From Porogramme epimiltina (lineage: Eukaryota; Basidiomycota; Agaricomycetes; Polyporales; Polyporaceae): a stretch of 64,000 bases of DNA. Below are positions 24,658 to 36,269 of the stretch, one piece after another. Both the position numbers and the translations under genes were made by a program. The first letter of the stretch is position 1; each line of letters opens with the position of its first letter. The DNA lies in the NCBI GenBank assembly GCA_900155495.1, contig FTLJ01000412.1, positions 1-64,000 on the forward strand, in the 5' to 3' direction. Below the pieces are notes generated by a model. It saw only the letters and a program-made list of their open reading frames with translations. It ran no database searches and was not told the origin of the DNA.

Positions 24658-25888
24658 ATGGTATTCGTATCTATTCCTCTGTCACCTACTTTCACAGTTC
24701 TCGCAGCGTCTATATGGATCCCATTCGTCCATGGATCGTTTGCCATTAACCCCAATGGTACGACTCTGGCACAATGTTCGCAGGTCAATTTAAGCTGGAC
24801 AGAGCCGGTAAGTCTCATAACTCCTGGAGTGCGTTCGGTCACCCTCACCTCATTTTCAGTCAGACCCAGTCGTATGTCTTCGTAATACTGAGCAAAAGAG
24901 CAATGGTCTCAGCTTAAGGCCCCTTACGTTGATAGATGATGTGGGTAGTTCCCGACCGCAAGATCCATCCTGGAGACCCAACGCTGCAAACGATTGGAGC
25001 TATTAACGCTTCCCATTACCTCTGGACTGTCAACCTCACAGCTGGTGAGCAACTCAAGCGTGGATAAGCCAATTGCATGCGAAAGGATACAACTGACGTG
25101 TGCTGCTTCGCTTCAAACCAGGTCAAAATATCAGTTTTACATATATGGCTATAAAAGGAAATGGCTCTGTTTTCGCCTCGCGTGAGTTGCAATTTCCTTA
25201 CCGCATTACCTATGCTAAGGGCAACTTCTCAGCGAGGGCATACACTATTGTGCCAGGAAAGTCTACCCAATGCCTTTTTGCAGTAAATTCCGACCAGATG
25301 CAATCTTTATCCGCCACCGGGACAACACATACAGCTTCAGCTACACTCCCTGCGTCCTCCAATGTGAATGTGACTTCGACACCATCTAGTACGGAGGCCC
25401 CACACAGTACCTCACCCTTGTCCGATAAGATGGCTGTACCGGTGATCGCGCTTACTGCACTATGCAGCGCGTTGTTCGTCCTAGCAACAGCCACGTTGGT
25501 GTATGCTTATCGTCTCAGATCCCGGAATACGAGCATGAAAAGGCAGATGAATTTGATTATTTCACCCTTCACTCGCCTTAACGGCAGCATTCAAGGCACT
25601 ATGCATTACGCTCCATCCTTTCCACACAGCCAGTTGCAGAGCTCTTCGAGACCTCTCCGCTCTAATGGTAAGTATCTTCTGTCGGTGCCGTCGCCTAAAC
25701 GAGTGCTCATAATCTCATCGCCTCTACGATTTTGTAGGAGAATCCAGATCGTTTCAACACCTTGTTCAAGAGGCTCGCGACAAGAGGGGAGAGGTTTGAC
25801 GTCTGTCAGCCGTCTTTTCAGCGGTCTGCCCCCCCCCCCCCTTCAGGAATATAGATCGCTTTCGGAGGACACGAAGGTCCGGTTGTGA
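24658..25888 (+). CDS. single-pass surface protein, paralog E
   Basis: Exons: 24658-24807, 24860-24871 (12 nt, SDPV, one codon longer than in the others), 24936-25044, 25122-25181, 25233-about 25667, then a C-terminal part. Signal peptide MVFVSIPLSPTFTVLAASIW; ectodomain SFAINPNGTTLAQCSQVNLS, MMWVVPDRKIHPGDPTLQ, LWTVNLTAG, ISFTYMAIKGNG, AYTIVPGKSTQC; stalk; helix (VIALTALCSALFVLATATLV); basic RLRSR. The 3' end is ambiguous. Splicing 25668-25737 gives an early stop near 25803; the unspliced frame runs through a 13-C run near 25829 to LPPPPLQEYRSLSED and a stop at 25888, which resembles the tail of D. A slipped C count (real or sequencing) could explain the conflict. Confidence 0.7.
25828..25842 (+). 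repeat. poly-C run at the 3' end of paralog E
   Basis: About 13 consecutive C inside the predicted proline-rich tail. A length change here would switch the reading frame of the C-terminus. Confidence 0.6.
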
Positions 25889-26081
25889 TACTTAGACACA
25901 TGATATGCTTCACGTGTCTCAGTGCGTTTTAGGTCTCCCACTCATACTCAGAAAAGAGTAATACATCAAAGTTGCCGCGACGGGATTTTCAGACTTTACA
26001 AGCGAAGATGTCAAACACGGGATAGCTTACACTACTCATACACTGCGAGGTACAGAAACCTTCCCGAATCCCGTCCTTCCC

Positions 26082-26724
26082 TCACGCAACCGACTTTCTC
26101 GTGGTGATATTTTCCTTATGCTCGACCTTCTCGACCGTCGCGGCGTGCGCGTGCTTCAGCGGGCCATCCACCTCGTCGCGGGAGTAAGTCGCCTCGGACT
26201 CACCATTGCCGTTGTTGCGCATGTGCGAGGTGGATACGCCCGGCTCGAACGGAGTCGAGTCCGTGAGGTTGGGTGTCTCTTTCGCGTGGTGGCGACCCTT
26301 GAGATACTTCACGGTGTGCTCCTGCATCTCCTTGGCGGATCCGGTGTAGTGGTCCGCCTAGTGTATGCATTTGGGGTGAACAATTACTAAGCAAGGTCTG
26401 AATATCGAGAAACCACGTACCTTCACCGCCGCCTCTGATGCGCTCGCAAGGGCCTCATTCCAACCAGGGGCCTCAGGTAAGGGGGTCGACGTATGATGCT
26501 GCTGCTTGCTCAGGTTCCGCATCTTCTCCACCTCGAGCACCTACAGGCAGCGACAGGTATCAGCGGACGTACCACGTGAAATACAGGTGAGAACTCACGT
26601 CAGGGTCATTATCGTGCATGGTGCTAGAGTAACGGCGAGGCGCGACAGACGTTGTAGGAACGCCAATGCGCACAACAGAGCGCTTGAACGCGTTGCGGGA
26701 GGCGACAGGGAGGATGCTTGCCAT
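26082..26724 (-). CDS. small protein, probably mitochondrial, function unknown
   Basis: Three exons, 26724-26599, 26540-26421, 26357-26082, all phase 0 with gtgagt and gtacgt donors; 173 aa. The N-terminus is Arg/Ser/Ala-rich without acidic residues (MASILPVASRNAFKRSVVRI...RRYSST), like a mitochondrial presequence with a likely cleavage near RRYSS. The mature part is hydrophilic and helical: EVEKMRNLSKQQHHTS, APGWNEALASASEAAVKAD, SAKEMQEHTVKYLKGRH. The pattern (GWNE, SEAAVKAD, TVKYLKGRH) recalls a conserved uncharacterised fungal mitochondrial protein, but I cannot name it. It is divergent from the chitinase promoter region by about 0.9 kb. Confidence 0.8.
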
Positions 26725-27601
26725 TGCGTTTGGGTCGAGAGTGTGGGGAGGTGATGTTATGTTCGGGGATGAAGAAGGAGACGGGTGAGAAGGAGGGGCG
26801 ATATAAGGGGAGCAGTGGAACTCCTACGCCCGTGCTCCTGTCCGCTTTAGGATGACGTCGACTGAAGCCGCTCGTCTCCGTTGTCACGATCCTATGACGT
26901 CACTCGCGGACCTCCGCCACCGTCCGTGGTCCACCTGGGCCTCGGCCGTTTACAGTCACACTTAGCTTCGCGGAATTGAATTTGCTATCGCGCTGTTGTA
27001 TACCATACTCTCAGAAGCTTAAAGAAGTTCTATCAAATCATAGTAGGGTCGATTTATAAATGTCATTAGTCAGCCTTCTAATGGCAGATTGTTACCACCT
27101 ATAAAACCTGGCGCTATTGATTTGTTAATCTAACCATAAATGGCCATTACAAGCAACTGAAAGTGATTCTGGCTGTCCTTCGGCCTGTATACCCTCAACT
27201 TCAGGGTTATACCAGGGAACGTCGAAGTTCTATCCGCCATTGACCGTGTCAGAACAAGCAAAGCCGTCATCGCACACCAGAATGTTCGTTTGGGCACCTC
27301 CTCCGTCTCTCTGCTTATAAGGCTCTCACATAATGAGGCCTTGTATGGGTCAATAATGCGCGCTTCGAAGTAGAGACATGTCGTAATTTCGCTTCTTTGG
27401 CGTCCGTCGAGGAGGTAGCGTGTAACATGAGCCGTATTCGGCCACAACATCATGATAGATCATAACAAAAACGCTCGTAACACATACATAAACTCACTCG
27501 TAGCGCATCCAGGTCTCCCATCCCCTATATTCTCACACTAAGCAGACCCGCCGCGATGCCCTCCTCCGGCGCCCCTGTCGCCCGGATTGGCCGATGCGCG
27601 C
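26725..27601. other. intergenic, no gene supported
   Basis: Promoter of the small mitochondrial gene plus the 3' flank of the chitinase. A minus-strand 107-codon frame at 27130-27453 shows no family likeness. Confidence 0.5.
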
Positions 27602-29646
27602 TCAGGCGGTCGGCGCGGGCGCGGGCGTGTGCTGCACAGCGGACATGGCTGCGTGGTGTACTGTCGGGATCGCAGCCGCGAAACTCGTGCACGCGCCGTT
27701 GTCCGTCCAGTCGCCCGCGACGCCGCCGGGGATGTCGCCGTAGCTCCACCACTTGGCCGTCCAGAGGTGGCCGCCATAGACGACTTGCTGGCCGCCGTTG
27801 TACTGGAGGATAGGCAGGGTCAGCACGGGTTGACGAGCGGGGAACAAGATGGAGTTGCCGTGGGTAGGGAGTGGGAGGAGGCGATGACGTCATGATACTC
27901 ACGGCGACGTTCGAGACCCATGCGGCCACACCTGCGCAGTTGCCCGCGCTTGCGGTCGTCGTGGCTGTAGCTGTGCTAGACTTAGTGGTCGTAGATGTAG
28001 ATTTAGTGGTCGTGCTAGATTTCGTAGTCGTACTGGACTTGGTAGTCACCGTGCTGGTAGTCGTGGTCTTAACGCTGGTAGTTGTGGTGCTGGTGGTGCT
28101 GGTCTTGGTCGTCGAGGTGGTCGAGGTGGTCGGAACAGTGACTGGGTTGGAGGTCGTGCCGCCATTCCCGCTTTGGCGGATAGCATTCTTGATGCCTTGA
28201 TCGAACCGGCCGTTTGCTTAAGTGCGGGCCTCGGTCAACATACCGGTCAGCGAGAAGGCAGAGGACCGCATACCGTAGGCCTGCGATGCGTCCCAGAGCA
28301 TGACACCGCCGAATGAAGAGAAGTTGCTGCGCGTGGTGGTCGCGATGTTCCCGAGAGTGGTGACGTCGACGTAGCCAGAGCCTGCGGCGGTGGAGGATGC
28401 CGGTGCACCGATATAGATCTTGACGTTCTTGTTGATCGAGACTGTCTTTGCCCAGTTGTCCCTGGGAGAGGTGAAGAGGTGAGCCAATGCAAGAACCGAG
28501 ATGAGTAGGAAGTCCCACCAGTCAGCGAAGTTGAACTGGGCCGGGTAGGCAGTAAGACCGCAGTAGTTGTTGTCTGGGAACACATGTTTAAGTTCTCGAG
28601 CGGGAATTCAAGGCTATGCAATACGCACAGAACTGGACATAGACGGCATCAAACGAAGCGGCGTTCAAGACCCTGTTGATGGAGTTGAGTAAAGGCATCT
28701 AGAACGCGTTGAACAAACTTACGTCGAGAGATACGCGTCAGGGAACGGGCACTGAGGCGCGGCGGTGACGTAGTAAGGCTTGCTGGCACTAGCGGCGAGC
28801 TGTCGGATACGGCCGACGAATGAAGAATAATATGTGGTCACGCCGCCTTCGATATCCAGATCAATCCTGAAAAGGGTATGTCAGCGTCGGTGCCGCATCC
28901 CCGAAAACGCCGTCCCGCGTACCCGTCAAGGACGGCACCGCCGAAGGGACGGGTGCTGCTCGATCCACCGAGGAACAGGTTCCAGATGGTGTCCCCAAAG
29001 GCCGAGGCCTGAGCGTCAGACGAGAAGCCGGTTGCACCAGTAGCGCCACCGAGGGAAATTGTTACGATCTTCCCCTTCGACTGGCAGAATTCGATGTCGG
29101 AGGCGAGGAAGCTACAGTCGGGCATGGACGTCCCGGGGAAGACTGGGTCATCGTTCATGTTACAGATCTGTCAGAGTAGTGAGCAACCAAAGGGTGCAGC
29201 GTGCAGATATTGATGAGAATACGTACGTTGGCCAGATCGATAGACGGGATCCCGCCTGGGCCAAAGAAAATGTTGAGGAACGCGAGGGGGAAGGCATCAA
29301 TAGAATCATCCTGACAACGGAAATTAAGGTTTTAAATAGATACAGCGACCGCAGCATCGTACCTGGCAGTATGTGGAAAGGTTCTTCTGCCAATTGGCCT
29401 GGTCGCTGTGGGTCGCGCCGTATGAGTTCTGACCCCAGTATCTGTTGGGAAAATATGAGATCGGTCAAAATTTGAACTCGTATTAGTAAGCATACACCGC
29501 AAGCTACAGAGAAGGGCCATTAGCATAGAAGACGTTCGCATGAAACGTGGACGTACGTTGTCTGCCCGCGAGTTATCGAAGGCTGCAGCTCGAAGCACGC
29601 CGGCTGACAGCACGGAGAGTGCCGAAGCGACCCAGAAGAGACCCAT
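27602..29646 (-). CDS. GH18 chitinase (class III type) with C-terminal chitin-binding module
   Basis: Secreted endochitinase for cell-wall remodelling or attack on other fungi. Eleven exons: 29646-29557, 29503-29496 (8 nt), 29441-29363, 29310-29227, 29167-28923, 28866-28723, 28672-28629, 28573-28519, 28461-28274, 28216-27903, 27802-27602; 483 aa. The 8 nt microexon restores the family motif [13 protein letters not shown]. Domains: signal peptide [22 protein letters not shown]18 barrel with ISLGGATG and catalytic [10 protein letters not shown] (acid Glu175); [21 protein letters not shown]; then a Thr/Ser/Lys linker of about 60 residues; then a CBM5/12-like module with [19 protein letters not shown] and flanking cysteines. 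A short tail after the module ends PAPAPTA. Function is confident. The start could be 19 codons upstream, but the chosen Met gives the better signal peptide. Confidence 0.95.
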
Positions 29647-31780
29647 ATCAATAACAAACGTCTTCCGAGACACGAGGGGTAGGTGCTGGCGAAGCTGGAA
29701 CAAATGGGGGAGGAGTGTGGAGAGCTCGTGAGGGGGGGACGTTGTCAGGTCAGTAGGGCAAGACGATAGTCGGGCCTTTTATCTATGCGGACACGCTAAA
29801 ACAAGACTGTCTCCTGATGGATAGAGCACCGAACACATCTGTTCAGCGACTCGGGCGCAGGAAGGCGCGCGGAAGGCACGAGCCCGGACGGGACCCTGCT
29901 CGAACAGACCTCCATATGGTCGCTTGCGCCCTCATGGAAACGCCACCCTACAGGCGGCGACCTCGGAGTGCCATTGGACGGTGGCGGCGGCAGATGCGCG
30001 TACGAGGACACCATATCGGGGGAGGTTACAAGATATCTGGAGGACGGGAAACAAGGGAAGGGCCTGAGAAGACAGGCACCACGCGGAGCGGCGGCTAGCG
30101 AGCATGTCGGAGAATGCGGGGAGACCGCCTTGGATTGCTACCTGGAGCTTATTGCTATGCGCATCATGGTCACAGCGGTCGCGTGCAAAGTCTAGGAAGA
30201 AAGGAGTGCGCACGTGAGATCAAGATAGAGAAGTACACCGGCAGGCCGGGGACGAGATACGCACCTCTCGGTACTATCGTATGTGGAGCGCCCAAGAAGA
30301 GAAGATGGGGCACATGGGTTTGCAAACATTGGGCGACCATCCGTGATGCAGGCGAAGGCGGCAAATGTAGAGAACAAGCCAAATGGGGCCTATGGCGACC
30401 AAAGGCGGGCGGATGCACGCAGCTGAAATGCAGCCGCTCCAGAGGCGGGCTCTGCACAGGCAGACGGAATTGCATGTCGTCATCGCCGCGACGGCGACGA
30501 CGAGCCCGACAAGGGGCGGAGACGAGTAAAAATGTCTGCGCAGCGACAGCGCATATCCACCACGGTGAGATGAACGGGGCCGTAAGCTGAGGCCGGAGGT
30601 TCGTCAGGCGGCTGGTGATGGTTTGTGGAAGAGGTGCTTGACGCCCGATGGACGCCTCCGTGCCACATGCTCCTCCGCCGGCGTCCATCAAACGGAGATC
30701 TCGCCCAGGCAGAGCTGCTCGTTTGCTACGACGTCGCGTTGATCCTTCTCCACTTATGTCGTGTTTCTTGTCACTCGGCAGAGAAAAAGTTTTTTCTCCG
30801 GACACCGAGCATCGATACGAAGATCTTATAATAAAGCTGCTACCGCACAAAATGAGGCCGAGGCTCCGAGCGGCTTCCGACATTGACGTTGAATGACCTC
30901 ACGTGATCTTTCGGTCGACTATCGGGCCGCTGCACAGAATAAGCCGGCGTCTGACTTGAGTCACCTCGCTTTCCCTCGCCCTTCCTCTTGCGCGGGAGCA
31001 TTCTCCCTACTGCTTCCCTTTTCCACGCTTGAAGCCCTCATCTGCGCGCCGTTTGGTCCAGTGACCCAACGCAGGTGTGCAACTGCGCGCACTTACGTTT
31101 TATGAGTCGACCGCAGGCCGCAGGACAAACTTCTCGAGGAACCGAACTCTCAAAGATCGTCAGGATATCGAATGTGAGCAACTTCGACCTCCAGAGCAGG
31201 CCCTCCTACCACTCTAATACGTAACTAGAAAGCAAGGAACAAGAGTCATTGAGGGGCCTAGCTGCGCCTATTCAACGTACTCACACTCAACATGCTATCA
31301 CGGTTTGATTGAGGATTCCATGTGTATGTGCCGCAGCACCAATGCATCGTAGACCACCGAACCTCACTGCGCGCCTCTGATAATGAACTCAAAGTGCTTT
31401 CAACTAAACCGAATTCACTCATCGAGGGCTGCGCCGCGCGCGCAAGCGAGCGAATTTGAAGGCACGGTTCAGTGAGTACGATGATTCCTCACTACGCGTC
31501 CCACTCACGATATGGCTGCGCTTAGATCGCGCAGTACATTTGCGTCGGCTGAGGGAAACGAGGCTTCAGCCACGCACTCGAAGACGCCGTCTGTCCAGTT
31601 TGCACAGCCCCTGCGGATAGTCGTAGCACGCTCTCCGCAAAGTCGAGGATCAAGGGGGTCGGGTGACGTATAGGCCGCAGCGCTTTTGCGCTCACGAGGC
31701 GGGCGGCCTCCCATGAAGCCAAATATCAAAGTCATCGATCGGCATCTAGACAGATGGCGGCTTACCCGAGTCCGCGCGCA
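29647..31780. other. intergenic, no gene supported
   Basis: GC-rich with overlapping long frames on both strands (for example 30170-30883 minus). A stretch on the minus strand near 30250-30500 reads as hydrophobic segments (GPIWLVLYICRL) and a faint DGRPMFANP phrase, but no gene model closes. Nothing firm. Confidence 0.4.
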
Positions 31781-31787
31781 TATAACC
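31781..31787 (+). promoter_or_regulatory. TATA box of the DUF7330-like gene
   Basis: TATAACC, 71 nt before the ATG at 31852, similar spacing to the DUF6533 genes downstream. Confidence 0.4.
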
Positions 31788-31851
31788 GGCGGCCCAGCTC
31801 CTCCGCTCTGCGTTGTCTTCGTCCACTACACTCCGCATACCAAGCGCCACC

Positions 31852-33547
31852 ATGAACCCTTCTACTGGACAACCCGACTCTGAGAAGGGACTGGGGGCGG
31901 GCTCGGAGGCGTTGGCTCTCGCGCCACCCCCGACTCCTAGTCCTCGAGGCTACAGATTCACCGTCTACATGCCTCCGCTTGACTATATCACCCAGGGCCG
32001 CCCCAGGAACGCACGTCGCAGGCGTCGTTGCTGGCAATACTTCGCCTGCGGATTCTTCGCTCTTTTTGCTTTACACTTTCTTCTTAGCCAGCCCCGTTTC
32101 CGGTGGCGTCCTGTAAGTTGACTCGACCCACTTTACTTCCTATGTTTACTGATACTTGATCCCGATCTATGATTTACCTTACCATCAGCGTCGTGACAGA
32201 ATATGGACCTCTGGACCGCTTCAATGCGCCGACAAGGTGAACTGGAACACTACTCATGTCGACAGTCAAAACGACTTCCCGCTCCACGCGCGCGCCTCCA
32301 TCACTCTTCCGCTCACCGCGGAGGAGCTCTACTTCATTGCGGAGGGCGCCCTTTCGTTCGGTGCATTTGATGTCGTCCAGACTCCCGACGTGGGCCCGGA
32401 CAACGCCTTAGTCGACGTAGAAGTCTCGTTTCACAGCCACGAGGCCCTTCTTGACGCGACTGTTTGCCGCCTCCACCCCTCGGATGCGAAATGGGGCTTC
32501 GGCATTTTTGTGAGTCACTTTTCCGCCCTACTTAGCTTGGCACGCTCACTTACTGTATCAAATGATAGACTCCGCGCTGGCAACGTCCTCGTCACGAGCG
32601 CATGCTCCGATTCGACGTCCGGCTTCTTCTACCCGCTGCACAGCCTGACACCCCGCTCGTGCTGAACACGCTCACTACCGACCTCCCACTCTTTGACCAT
32701 CACCTGGACGCACTGGGCAACACTGTGTTCTTCGATAGACTCCAGCTCGAAACTCAGAACACCCCTATCCGCGTCGACGTGAGCCAAACGCCCCCATCCG
32801 CTGTGGTCTTACTACGCGCTGCTGATGCCGCCTATCGTCACTGCCACAGTCCGTAACAGGAAATTCGCTCACTCTGCACACCAAGAACGCTGCGATCCAA
32901 GGAGCCTTCAGCGTCTCGACCTCGCTCGAGATCGAGACCGCCAACGCGCCCATCGTAGCACAGGCGACCCTCCTCAACAGCGCCTCGCCTGACGACGGCG
33001 ATGCTCCGCCCACACGGCTCTCCCTGCTTTCCAAGAACGGGTATGTGTCCCCGTTATACGCCAAGTCTCGCATCGCCGTTGTTAACTGCTACACCCTATC
33101 CGCCATTCTTCTCTTAGGAACATCGACGGTACCGTCTCGCTCGTCTCGAACGACTCCTCGGGCACAGGTGGCCTCTTCGCCATCACCGCTCGAACCGCCA
33201 ACGCGCCCCTCGCGCTCGCGCTGACGGACGCCCCGCGCGGCGCGCGCATCAGCGCGACCGCCCACACGTCCAACGGCGCCGCGCGCGTGGCGCTCCCGGA
33301 GGCGTTCGAGGGCGCGTTCACGCTCGCGTCGTCGATGTTCTTCAGGCCCGTCGTCGAGGGTGCTGACGCGGCGGCCATTCTGGGTGGGGCTAAGGGAGAG
33401 GGCGGAGGCGCACGGCGGCGTGTCGTCGTGGAGACAGTGGATCGGAGTACGGTGAAGGGCAGTGTTGCATGGAAGGATGGTGGAGAGGAGCATGGGATGG
33501 TGGAGGTCAAGACGACGAACGCGCCCCTCAGGCTGGTGCTGGTCTGA
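31852..33547 (+). CDS. type II membrane protein with repeated NAPI/NAPL motifs (DUF7330-like)
   Basis: Five exons: 31852-32112, 32189-32509, 32569-32778, 32850-33040, 33118-33547; 470 aa. A cytosolic Pro-rich N-terminus (RGYRFTVYMPPLDYITQG) and an Arg block (RRRRR) precede a single helix (YFACGFFALFALHFLL). The large outer part is beta-rich with recurring T-x-NAP motifs (ETANAPIVAQAT, ARTANAPLALAL, VKTTNAPLRLVL), like the NAPI-repeat proteins annotated DUF7330 in agaricomycetes. Function is unknown. It is the intact copy of a gene with two pseudogene copies at about 36.3 and 42.4 kb. It is followed by a DUF6533 gene 0.7 kb away on the same strand. The family name is from memory of motif style; topology and intactness are read directly. 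Confidence 0.8.
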
Positions 33548-34196
33548 GCGGCGTATGGGTGAAGATACTTTCAGTACCCCGTTCCCGCGCTTTGTTATTA
33601 CTCCAAATCATAGCGGGTATCGTTAACCACTGATAAGATACTGACGACATCATGCTCATCCAGCCGATAAGATGACACAGCTTCCACACTCATCTATTCA
33701 CGGAGCTATCAACTTCTCTTTGTCTCGTCAACTAAGAAATGAGCAGAGTTGGATGTAAATGTCGCACGGAAGTCGCAGAGCCGGGAGCAGAAGAACCTCG
33801 TTCAGAAATAGTCAGCACACGATAAACCTCCTCGCTGTGCGCGCTGCGCTTTGTGTGAGTATTCGTTGGCTATCCCACACAGGTTTCATGCTAAAGCTCA
33901 TTATTAACTTCGCCCTTCGTGTCGGTGTAAGGAGTTGCCAGCTTGTGGTAACATCACAGAGTGCGTAAGCAAGTACGGCATCCCTTCATGCAGAGAGAGC
34001 ACGTGCAGGCCAGAAGACGATGGGTTTAGAAATGTGTTACATGATAACGGTAGAAGAACGTAATATCATAGCTCCGTCCCGATCCTCTGTTCCGGAAAGC
34101 GCGGGTTGACCACGCCGCAGATTGATGAGCTCCCCAGACTCCAATGGAAGACTATGGCTATTGATGCACGTGGAGGCGAACTTTCTCCCGACAAGT

Positions 34197-34203
34197 TATA
34201 AAG
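34197..34203 (+). promoter_or_regulatory. TATA box of DUF6533 gene 1
   Basis: TATAAAG in the context caagttataaag, close to the caagatataaa context before genes 2 and 3. It lies 51 nt before the proposed ATG. Confidence 0.5.
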
Positions 34204-34247
34204 TGACACACCTCAGTAGTCTATGGGGTAACTCGACTTCCGTAGCT

Positions 34248-36012
34248 ATGAGGTCAGTTCCGCAACTTCTTCGTGCACTGATTCTAACATTAATATCCGG
34301 ACATGCCACTTACTCCTGAATAGTATCAGTCCGAGCGTGCTTAACGATCTCTATATCGATCTGGCTCTAGGCCCTGGGGAAGCTTACCCGGTCACCGCCT
34401 GCATGTGTAAGCTGAAAATAAGTTGTATCAATGCCGTCCTTGATCTTCCCCTCACAGGTCTCGCAGTATACGATTATTTCCTCACCTTACATGATGAAGT
34501 GCAACTTCTGCGCAAGGGTGGCAAACGCCCCGGCCCGATGGTCTTAGTTCTATACCTCGGAATACGCTATTTTACGATCATCAGATTGGTATTCTATATG
34601 TTAATCACGGTCCGTGCAAATGACACCCAGGGAGTAGGCCTTTCCGCTGAATCGTGAGTCCCTCGGACTGTCATCATACCGGATTAACATATATCTTGTT
34701 ATAAAGTTGTGCAGCCCTCCAAATGACGGGGACGGTCCTTCAAATTGTGGTTGTTATGTTGACATCGGGTACGAGCACAATTCGAAGACATCATACTTTT
34801 CTCACCATACACCCCAGCATTCATCGCAATTCGCATTATGGCACTCTGGTCATGCAATATATTCTTGGGGGTGTTTCTTTTTGGCGTCGGACTGATTAAT
34901 AGTCCACTCAGCATCTTTGTAAGTCGATTGTATCCTGATAAAACAAAGTCACCTATACTAACACTAGTATCTTTCGTAGCTTCTGCAGTGGTGGGCGACA
35001 CCACTCACAGCCCCTTGGCCCATTTCGCCTTGCATTCACGATGTAACAAGTGTTGCCGTGGAAGATATGTACGTATCATATAACCCTTGGAATCTAAGTG
35101 GTGCCGACACAACCACGGCTATAGGATAAATTTCGGTACGTTACGTCACGTCCGAGTCCTGCTGTCCGAGGCTGACACTGTTACTTCAGGAGCCCCGATT
35201 GGGTTCTCGGGAATAGATATTGTTTATGAGCTTATATGCCTGGTCCTCACATGGGTGAAGACCGCAAGTTTGTACAAACAATGGCAGATACACGGCAGAA
35301 GAGAGACTCTTTCCTCTGTACTACTAGTAAACGGTAGGCCCAAACCTAGACTAGACAGTCATATTTTTTTTTCAAATCCCAGGCTGATGAGCTTGCACTG
35401 TAGGCACCCTTTATTTCGCGTAAGAAATATAGCCGCAATGTGTCACGAAGCATTCCGTTCTAATTTATAACAACAGCGTCATGCTCGTTGTGTCTGTGTA
35501 CACCATTATACAATCGGCGGTGAGGCCCCCTTATTTCGACGGCAGGATAGATGTAGACTCATCTTAATCTTGTGTGTCATTAAAGGTGCCTAGCGTGGTA
35601 TAATTCTCGTTTGAGCCCCCAGATGCGCCTGTGGTCCTGATTCTTACAATCTTTCAGGATCCCCTGCTCCCTTCTACGCAAGCTCCTATCAGTCTAGTGT
35701 GCGGCTCCCATCGAACCCTACAACTTTAAACTGACTCTCCTCAGATTAACATCGGTCTTAACGACACGATTCATAGTCAACCTTCGCAACACTACTACTA
35801 ATCAGGACGAAACTACCATGGTGGTTGGTAACGAAGATTCGACACTTCTGTTCGAATCGGGTACCAACCATGGTCTCATCGAATCCTTTGGTGGGATAAT
35901 CCACAACAACTGCCATATGGCGGACATGGGTGGAGAGGAATTAGGGGATGCAGTAGAGGTAGTGTCTGGGGAAGTCGCTGTGACACAACCGCGCCATATT
36001 GCACAAATGTAA
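34248..36012 (+). CDS. DUF6533 seven-TM protein 1
   Basis: Multi-pass membrane protein of an agaricomycete-expanded family; function unknown. Supported exons: 34324-34406, 34458-34653, 34707-34768, 34818-34918, 34980-35068, 35125-35135 (11 nt), 35190-35333, 35404-35419 (16 nt), 35477-35519, a short exon near 35660 and the last exon to 36012. Core phrases: VTACMC joined to LAVYDYFLTLHDEVQL (DUF6533 hallmark YDYxLTxxDEV), LQIVVVMLTS, AIRIMALWS, WWATPLTAPWPISPC, YELICLVLTWVKT, GTLYFA, SVYTIIQSA and SVLTTRFIVNL, then an acidic cytosolic tail. Exon 1 is uncertain: ATG at 34248 followed at once by a gtcagt donor gives the right phase, but its two-residue exon is much shorter than in the paralogs. 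Confidence 0.75.
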
Positions 36013-36269
36013 TACTATAGCCGGGAGATGAGGTAAAACTTTACATTATCTCGTATTTCATTGCGTGTATCTACGAACGCCGCCACCTCCCACTCATGCC
36101 TGCACTTGCTGAGCGCTGAGTGCTCTACACCTCCATGCCTCGTTCACTTCGATTCTCGTTATTCATCCTCTCGGAGTCAGCGTTCAAAATTTAATCACCT
36201 TCTTCAGTCTCTCTCAGACAACCCGAAGCTTTAATCGTGAGATGTTCTTTGCGAGGCCTACCTCAGACC

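Noticed and set aside
30170..30883. Minus-strand 237-codon frame and nearby hydrophobic segments faintly like a wax synthase-type acyltransferase (DGRPMFANP)
   Set aside because: The best segments lie in different frames with no splice path joining them, and the Trp expected in the motif is absent. A profile search would settle it.
34125..34247. ATG at 34125 as start of DUF6533 gene 1
   Set aside because: It lies upstream of the likely TATA box at 34197, and no donor gives the right phase to exon 2.
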